This document shows positions 33,071 to 37,093 of a DNA stretch of 37,093 nt, one piece after another. How positions within the stretch are numbered: the stretch's first letter is position 1; each line of letters begins with the position of its first letter. This stretch comes from Bacillota bacterium (GTDB lineage Bacteria > Bacillota > Clostridia > Christensenellales > SZUA-584). Made by a program: the position numbers and the translations under genes. The stretch spans positions 1-37,093 of the forward strand of contig JAEWTL010000043.1 of NCBI GenBank assembly GCA_023459495.1, read 5' to 3'. A model generated the notes under the pieces. The model was not told where the DNA came from, did no database searches, and was given only the letters and a program-made list of their open reading frames with translations.

Positions 33071-33349
33071 CTATATCTCCTGCGAGTCCATGAATGCGGT
33101 CGTGGTTTTGACCGCTTCGTATGCCGCAGCCGTAGTCACCTCCGTGCTGTCAAACGGGTATGCGTTGCCAATAAACTCATACTGCCTTACCTCCACCGGT
33201 AGCGCCCCGGCCGAAAAAGCCTCCTGCGAGACATAAGAACTGATATCGACATGAGCCGTTGGTGTGAGTGGATACCAATGAATCGCGGAAAGCACATGAT
33301 AATTTGCCGTAATACCAATTGATGTTACTATTTCTTTTAAAAGCGCCAA
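33071..33349 (-). CDS. small phage protein, unknown
   Basis: A 92-residue protein (ALLKEIVTSIGITANYHVL...) with no membrane segment or known motif, in a phage tail gene cluster. The TTG at 33349 is preferred because GGGAGG lies eight bases upstream. A GTG at 33382 overlapping the stop of the previous gene is possible but has no ribosome site. The next gene starts about 60 bases downstream. Confidence 0.55.
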   Translation of the reverse strand: MALLKEIVTSIGITANYHVLSAIHWYPLTPTAHVDISSYVSQEAFSAGALPVEVRQYEFIGNAYPFDSTEVTTAAAYEAVKTTTAFMDSQEI

Positions 33350-33382
33350 TTTTTCTTCCTCCCTTTTCCAATCTAAGGTCAC

Positions 33383-34150
33383 TCAACCAATTGCAATGTA
33401 ATCACATACAATATTTGAGAAGCCGCTGCCGCCAATAATCGCACCAAACCCTGTATTGTTAACGCTTCTTACCTTTGGCGCAATCACGCCAGAAGTTGAT
33501 GTATATGGGGTTAAAGCTATCATCGGCGATTGCCCCAGAGCCGATGAAAAACCCACCCACACTTCCGAGGATGTATTCAATGTACATTGTCCCATCCTGA
33601 CGTTTGCTGCATAATTAGCGCCAGTTGCCCATCCCGCACTGTTCGCATAGTTTACACTAAAGTTAGATGGGTTATAAACGTACATATTAGTCCCGTCACT
33701 GCCTCCCCACAACCATGGCGGTTGTCCACCTTGCCCACTCCAGTACCAGTTTCTGTTACAGGAGTCCCCACCCATCAGGGCATATAATTCGACTGAACCA
33801 TTAAAAAATCTGATTCTGTCCCCATGCATATGGACTTCCCATAGCGTTCCGGTCGTTTCATCCTTCAACCAGATTCCCTTGCCGCCAGTGGCATTGATTG
33901 TTATCTCTCCAGTCAGCGTTCCTCCGGTTAGTGGTAAATACGCATGCGTATGCCCTGCCGTCGCAAACGTACTTTGCGGGATCCCTGCCCCAAGGGCCTT
34001 TGCGTTGTCCCCGTTCCATAGCGGAATATACCCATTCGTGTTGCTCTCCGGCCCCGTTACGTTTGCTTCATCTGTCTCCCCGGCCACTTCCGTCTGTGCC
34101 GCTTCAATCTCCTTTACGCGCCTCGCCAGCCGCAAAAAATCGCTGTCCAT
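33383..34150 (-). CDS. phage tail-fibre-like protein
   Basis: A 255-residue protein. A short N-terminal coiled coil (FLRLARRVKEIEAAQTEV) is followed by the tail-fibre signature HTHAYLPLTGGTLTGEI (about 83-99), found in many phage fibres, and then a beta-rich tip with many Gly, Asn, Ser and Trp residues (NRNWYWSGQGGQPPWLWGG). Such proteins bind the host surface. The ATG at 34150 has GGAG upstream; the in-frame start at 34195 is less well placed. It is downstream of a 350-base stretch of host repeats. Confidence 0.75.
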   Translation of the reverse strand: MDSDFLRLARRVKEIEAAQTEVAGETDEANVTGPESNTNGYIPLWNGDNAKALGAGIPQSTFATAGHTHAYLPLTGGTLTGEITINATGGKGIWLKDETTGTLWEVHMHGDRIRFFNGSVELYALMGGDSCNRNWYWSGQGGQPPWLWGGSDGTNMYVYNPSNFSVNYANSAGWATGANYAANVRMGQCTLNTSSEVWVGFSSALGQSPMIALTPYTSTSGVIAPKVRSVNNTGFGAIIGGSGFSNIVCDYIAIG

Positions 34151-34503
34151 ACCCTCTCTCCTTGTCCTGTCGACATCACGCCCCGTTTTGAGCACTCCGC
34201 CCGACCCACCCCAAAAGACTGTGCTTTCGGAGGTGACTACAAAGCAGATTATCCTCGTGTTTAAGACTCATCCCGCCATTTCCTGTAGGGAACGGCCCCT
34301 GTGCCGTTCCGCATCCGCCGCGCGCTTAGTGGCCAAGCCGGGGGTGCCTTCACTTCGGTCCCGGTGAAATCTACCTGAAGCCTCCCGATACTCCCCCCGG
34401 AAGGTGACACCGCCCACACTGCGTATCACCATGCACCCCGTAGAGACGGGTTCCCCGCCCGCAACCGATACCTCGGACGGCCACATAGGGCCACCCCTAC
34501 TGA
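34151..34503. other. repeat-filled gap inside the phage module
   Basis: No gene is seen. The gap contains host-type dispersed repeats: a CCTGTAGGG hairpin repeat at 34282-34310 (arms GGAACGGC / GCCGTTCC), a related CCCCGTAGAGACGGG stretch at about 34437, and a degenerate palindromic core near 34208. Such insertions suggest that the phage genes have long been resident. Confidence 0.5.
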
Positions 34504-34869
34504 TCACATCATCCCATCCAGCATGCCGTATTCGTCCGCCGCATCCGTTTCTCCATGTCGTATTGTGCGGCACAGCGCGCGGTACATGTAGCTGAAATCG
34601 TTGTACATGTCGCCGTTCTTGTCCGCCAGCGCAAAGCTCGCCGCAATGCCGTACGGCAGTATCCGCGATGCCGTATCGTCGCTGATCTGCAGCGTATCGT
34701 CCAAATACTTGATGCGGCCCGTTACCGCCACGCCCTCGTAAAACGCCAGCTCCCGCTGCAGCACATCGATCACCGCAGGCGCGCGTTTTGCGTAATCCTC
34801 ATTCTCCGTATCACTCTCCAAATTGTCGATCAGCATCAGCGCGATGTTGTACGCATCCTTCGCCGTCAT
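34504..34869 (-). CDS. phage connector-like protein
   Basis: A 121-residue helical protein starting MTAKDAYNIALMLIDNL, with YAKRAPAVIDVLQREL and ILPYGIAASFALADKNGDMYNDFSYMYR. Small all-helical proteins of this kind at the head of tail modules are often head-to-tail connectors or neck proteins; this is inference from size, position and helical content. A purine-rich GGAAGG site precedes the ATG. It is the most upstream gene of the module, and no portal, terminase or capsid gene lies before it. Confidence 0.55.
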   Translation of the reverse strand: MTAKDAYNIALMLIDNLESDTENEDYAKRAPAVIDVLQRELAFYEGVAVTGRIKYLDDTLQISDDTASRILPYGIAASFALADKNGDMYNDFSYMYRALCRTIRHGETDAADEYGMLDGMM

Positions 34870-34897
34870 ATCCGTTCCCTTCCTTCCTGTGTCTTTT

Positions 34898-34930
34898 CAC
34901 CCCATAAAGCTTCGCTTTCCAGGGACCCCG
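34898..34930. repeat. palindromic repeat core, tandem copy 1
   Basis: CACCCCATAAAGCTTCG, then CTTTCCAGGGACCCCG. Intergenic member of the palindromic family, 39 bases before a second copy. Confidence 0.75.
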
Positions 34931-34936
34931 CTTTCG

Positions 34937-34969
34937 CACCCCATAAAACTTCGCTTTCCGGGGGCCCCG
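34937..34969. repeat. palindromic repeat core, tandem copy 2
   Basis: CACCCCATAAAACTTCG, then CTTTCCGGGGGCCCCG. Very like the preceding copy and the cores at 1219 and 1422. It lies between the phage module and the glycine riboswitch. Confidence 0.75.
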
Positions 34970-35077
34970 CTTTTGCTTATGCTTCATTTGTAAAAGAAAT
35001 AAGCGCTCATTTGCGCTCATATCGTTCCCGCCAAAACAACCTCACCATCGCCGCATTATCCGCCGGGCCCAAAAGGA

Positions 35078-35106
35078 TTGACAAATCGCCCTTTTCGTGA
35101 TAAGTT
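35078..35106 (+). promoter_or_regulatory. probable promoter of riboswitch-serA transcript
   Basis: A consensus TTGACA -35 box (35078-35083), a 17-base spacer and a weak -10 TAAGTT (35101-35106). It sits 46 bases upstream of the first aptamer. Confidence 0.4.
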
Positions 35107-35151
35107 CAAAATAGTTTTAGATGAGGCCAAAAATTTTTATAGCTGAATGAT

Positions 35152-35355
35152 GGATACGGGAGAGAGGCAACGCCCACCGAAGATGTAAGCCGCGGCCTGT
35201 CAAACCAGCGGCGAAACTTTCAGGTAAAAGGACTGTATCCGGACAGATCTCTGGAAAGCCAACTGATTGGCACCAAAGGGGCAATGTCAATCCTATGGAT
35301 TGAACAAATCTCTCGGGTCACAAAACAGGGAAAGCGACGGTTAAGTTCGTTTTCC
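35152..35355 (+). promoter_or_regulatory. tandem glycine riboswitch
   Basis: Two adjacent glycine aptamers (RF00504 type). Aptamer 1 (35152-35240) is closed by GGATAC / GTATCC and holds the conserved GGGAGAG, CCGAAG, GCCGCGG and CTTTCAGGTAAAAGGAC blocks. Aptamer 2 (35241-about 35331) has CTCTGGAAAGCC, CACCAAAGGGGCAA and AAATCTCTCGGGTCAC, closed by CTCTG (35249-35253) with CAGGG (35326-35330). The terminator that follows shares three bases with this closing stem, so glycine binding would be expected to disfavour termination. It controls the SerA-like gene at 35394. Confidence 0.85.
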
Positions 35356-35360
35356 TTTTT
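35329..35360 (+). terminator. riboswitch expression-platform terminator
   Basis: Stem GGAAAGCGA (35329-35337) with TCGTTTTCC (35347-35355), one G-U pair, followed by TTTTT. It overlaps the 3' strand of the aptamer 2 closing stem by three bases. Confidence 0.7.
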
Positions 35361-35393
35361 AATTACCCTGATAAAATAACAGGAGGATCAAAC

Positions 35394-36311
35394 ATGGCCA
35401 GGATACTAGTGACGGACGGAATTGAAAAAAGCGCGGTTGCCGCTCTTGCGGAAAAAGGCTTTCAGATCACCGAAAAATCCTGCACCCCCGAAGAACTTAA
35501 GGCTGAGATCCAGAATTACGACGCCATCATCATCCGCTCGGCGACCAAGCTGACGCAGGAGGTCATCGAATCGGCGAAGCAGTCCGGGCAGTTGTCCCTC
35601 ATCGTCCGCGGCGGCGTGGGCCTCGACAACATCGACGTGGCGTGCGCCCGACAGAACGGCATCACGGTGCAAAACACGCCCTGCGCCAGTTCGCTGGCCG
35701 TGGCGGAGCTCACCATCGCGCACATCTTCTCGCTGGCACGCAAGCTTTACAGCGCCAACACGTCTATGCACGCGGGCCTCTGGGAAAAGAAGAAGCTCGA
35801 GGGCATCGAGATTGCGGGCAAGACGCTCGGCCTGATCGGCTTCGGTCATATTGCCCGGGAAGTAGCCCGTCTGGCCGCCGCCCTCGGCATGAAAGTCATC
35901 TATTTCACCCGCTCCGGCAAAAAGGAAGGCTACGACCAGTTTGAGTACGTGCCGCTGGAAGAGCTGCTGAAGCGTTCCGACTTCATATCGCTGCACATCC
36001 CCTACGACAAGCAGGCCGGTGCCTTGATCGGTGAAAAAGAATTCGCCCTGATGAAGGATGGCGTGTACCTCGTCAACTGCGCCCGTGGGGGCGTGGTGAA
36101 GGAAGACGCCCTGCTGGCCGCGCTGGACAGCGGCAAGGTAGCCGCTGCCGCCGTCGACGTGTTCGCCGAGGAACCCACACGCAATGAGCGCCTGTTCACG
36201 CACGGCAAGGTGTGCCTGTCGCCCCACATCGGCGCTTCCACCGTCGAAGCCCAGCAGAAAATCGGCACCGAGATCGTGGACATCGTGAACGACTTCTTCA
36301 ACAACAAATAA
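35394..36311 (+). CDS. serA: D-2-hydroxyacid dehydrogenase, SerA-like (short form)
   Basis: A 305-residue NAD-dependent dehydrogenase of the D-2-hydroxyacid family, closest in pattern to 3-phosphoglycerate dehydrogenase, the first step of serine synthesis. The substrate-binding segment is IVRGGVGLDNIDV (70-82), the Rossmann motif LGLIGFGHIAREVA (145-158), and the catalytic set R231 (NCARGGVV), E260 (AEEP) and H278 (SPHIGAS). It lacks the C-terminal ACT domain of long SerA forms. A hydroxypyruvate/glyoxylate reductase is the main alternative. AGGAGG precedes the ATG. It is expressed behind a tandem glycine riboswitch and ends with its own terminator; no serC lies beside it. Confidence 0.85.
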   Translation: MARILVTDGIEKSAVAALAEKGFQITEKSCTPEELKAEIQNYDAIIIRSATKLTQEVIESAKQSGQLSLIVRGGVGLDNIDVACARQNGITVQNTPCASSLAVAELTIAHIFSLARKLYSANTSMHAGLWEKKKLEGIEIAGKTLGLIGFGHIAREVARLAAALGMKVIYFTRSGKKEGYDQFEYVPLEELLKRSDFISLHIPYDKQAGALIGEKEFALMKDGVYLVNCARGGVVKEDALLAALDSGKVAAAAVDVFAEEPTRNERLFTHGKVCLSPHIGASTVEAQQKIGTEIVDIVNDFFNNK

Positions 36312-36344
36312 TTGTCAAGCTCTGCTAATTTATTACCGTATGAA

Positions 36345-36384
36345 AACAGCCGCTGTGTGAAATATCGCAGCGGCTGTTCTTTTA
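36345..36384 (+). terminator. intrinsic terminator of serA
   Basis: Stem AACAGCCGCTG / CAGCGGCTGTT followed by CTTTTAT. Confidence 0.9.
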
Positions 36385-36479
36385 TCTGGTTTACCCAAAA
36401 GATTCAAACCGAGCTGCACTCTCATCAGTAAGAATCGGCATCCGTCCGAAACCGAATATCGCCAAGGAGGCTGCCCGAA

Positions 36480-36509
36480 ATGCAGTATCTTTGTACCTTC
36501 ACTATATAA
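36480..36509 (+). other. nine-codon mini-ORF with strong ribosome site
   Basis: ATG to TAA encoding MQYLCTFTI, preceded by AAGGAGG at nine bases. It lies 48 bases before the Met-rich gene and may be a leader peptide or a chance ORF. No promoter could be assigned. Confidence 0.25.
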
Positions 36510-36557
36510 TGATAAAATTCATATCATATTATTGCATCAATAAGCGAGGTGATATAC

Positions 36558-36788
36558 TTGGCAATGAACATGGATCAAATGCAAACGATGATGGCACGCA
36601 TGCATCAGCAGAATTATGTTAACAACATGAGCTTGGCACAGCATTTTCAGGATATCAGCGACGTATATTCGTCCATGGCCCAGGCTGAATATCAGATGTA
36701 TCAGATGCATGCAGGTCAGCCGCAGGGTATGCAGCAGCAAACTCAGCCTTCAATGTACGCTATGCCCAGAATGGGCAGATTAATATAG
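36558..36788 (+). CDS. Met/Gln-rich small protein, unknown
   Basis: A 76-residue protein in which about one residue in five is Met, with many Gln (MDQMQTMMARMHQQNY..., QGMQQQTQPSMYAMP). It has no membrane segment or signal. The TTG at 36558 is preferred because GAGGTG lies six bases before it; the ATG at 36564 is the alternative. A strong terminator lies 15 bases past the stop, and a small nine-codon ORF with an AAGGAGG site lies upstream. I do not recognise the family. The composition recalls spore coat or metal-binding small proteins, but that is only a guess. Confidence 0.55.
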   Translation: MAMNMDQMQTMMARMHQQNYVNNMSLAQHFQDISDVYSSMAQAEYQMYQMHAGQPQGMQQQTQPSMYAMPRMGRLI

Positions 36789-36803
36789 GTCTGCAGATAT
36801 TAC

Positions 36804-36833
36804 AAAGCCACAATACCATTATTGTGGCTTTTA
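36804..36833 (+). terminator. intrinsic terminator of Met-rich gene
   Basis: Stem AAAGCCACAAT / ATTGTGGCTTT, with T-rich sequence after it. Confidence 0.85.
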
Positions 36834-36919
36834 TGATAAATACCCCTGCCATAACCACAATCCCAAAAGGCCTCCTCGAATACTGCAGTGAGTGCGATTT
36901 GCTTGACACTTGGAATGGC

Positions 36920-36928
36920 TGGTATAAT
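36920..36928 (+). promoter_or_regulatory. extended -10 promoter of IS transposase gene
   Basis: TGGTATAAT, a TGn extended -10 box with a consensus hexamer; a weak TTGCTT -35 box lies 18 bases upstream of it. It is 25 bases before the ATG. Confidence 0.5.
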
Positions 36929-36953
36929 ACATTTCAAGTGAGGTAAAAAGCAA

Positions 36954-37093
36954 TGGCAGAACGACAAAATTACGAACGGGAGTTCAAAGTCGAGATAGCT
37001 AAGCAGGTAGCATCGGGGAGCCGGAGTGCAAGGAACATGGCAAGCGAGATCGGTGTACACGAAAACACGATCTACAAATGGGTAAAGCAGTAT
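36954..37093 (+). mobile_element. IS3-family transposase OrfA, partial (runs off right edge)
   Basis: The first 46 residues of a helix-turn-helix transposase subunit: YEREFKVEIAKQV, SARNMASEIGVHENTIYKW. This matches the N-terminus of HTH_Tnp_1 proteins (IS3/IS911 OrfA), which bind the element ends. GAGG lies about ten bases before the ATG, and an extended -10 promoter precedes it. The left inverted repeat of the element was not located. The rest, including OrfB, is outside the window. Confidence 0.8.

Noticed and set aside
1..34869. Idea that the left and right phage loci are the two ends of one prophage
   Set aside because: The intervening DNA holds ordinary chromosomal genes (mgsA, lgt, SASP, ABC importer, LCP protein), far from a prophage body.
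1..37093. CRISPR arrays, tRNA, rRNA, tmRNA, SRP or RNase P RNA
   Set aside because: No regularly spaced short repeats and no conserved RNA cores were seen on either strand. The cloverleaf-like elements at 16.3-16.5 kb lack tRNA conserved bases.

Overview
The window looks like chromosome from a GC-rich, spore-forming clostridium (Bacillota). The supporting signs are purine-rich Shine-Dalgarno sites (AGGAGG) ahead of most genes, an alpha/beta-type small acid-soluble spore protein gene, a tandem glycine riboswitch, an LCP-family wall ligase, several lipobox lipoproteins, and many host interspersed repeats. No rRNA, tRNA or CRISPR array was seen. The species is not determinable from what I can see.

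Layout. (a) 1-1082, minus strand: end of a phage module (LLH-type holin, a coiled structural-type protein, and a third gene cut by the left edge). (b) 1083-2552: repeat-rich DNA, then a two-domain VOC protein. (c) 2686-6839, minus strand, visibly AT-richer: a tight three-gene operon of D12-class adenine methylase, HerA-type DNA-pumping ATPase and NurA-type nuclease, a likely restriction-like anti-phage system. (d) 7124-11608: ordinary small genes (membrane protein, cold-shock protein, methyltransferase, C_GCAxxG_C_C protein, a basic mini-protein, a glycosyltransferase-methyltransferase fusion) separated by structured repeats. (e) 11919-14426, minus strand, very AT-rich: one PHP-nuclease/AAA-ATPase gene (TrlF-like), a second likely defence gene. 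(f) 14593-20168: zinc-ribbon membrane protein, metallo-beta-lactamase-fold lipoprotein, DUF4190 protein, Lgt, a 54-residue spore protein, an unknown membrane protein and methylglyoxal synthase. (g) 20361-22818: polar amino-acid ABC importer (binding protein, permease, ATPase). (h) 23116-27107, minus strand: PstS-like lipoprotein, WG-repeat lipoprotein, LCP protein. (i) 27434-34869, minus strand: phage tail and lysis module (connector-like, fibre-like, a large podovirus-type tail/nozzle-like protein, Fn3 protein, NlpC/P60 endolysin, small membrane protein) with no terminase, portal or capsid gene. (j) 35152-36311: tandem glycine riboswitch, terminator and a SerA-like dehydrogenase. (k) 36558-37093: Met/Gln-rich small protein and the start of an IS3-type transposase gene.

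The most interesting points are these. The methylase-HerA-NurA operon has a zinc ribbon inside NurA. A 44-bp near-identical repeat lies at the upstream side of both AT-rich defence loci. A glycine riboswitch, apparently wired as an ON switch, controls a SerA-like gene. Several families of structured repeats are present, including a 91-nt three-hairpin element whose two copies differ by compensatory changes, a pair of adjacent cloverleaf-like elements in inverted orientation, and a palindromic element that appears to be translated as the N-terminus of an ABC ATPase.
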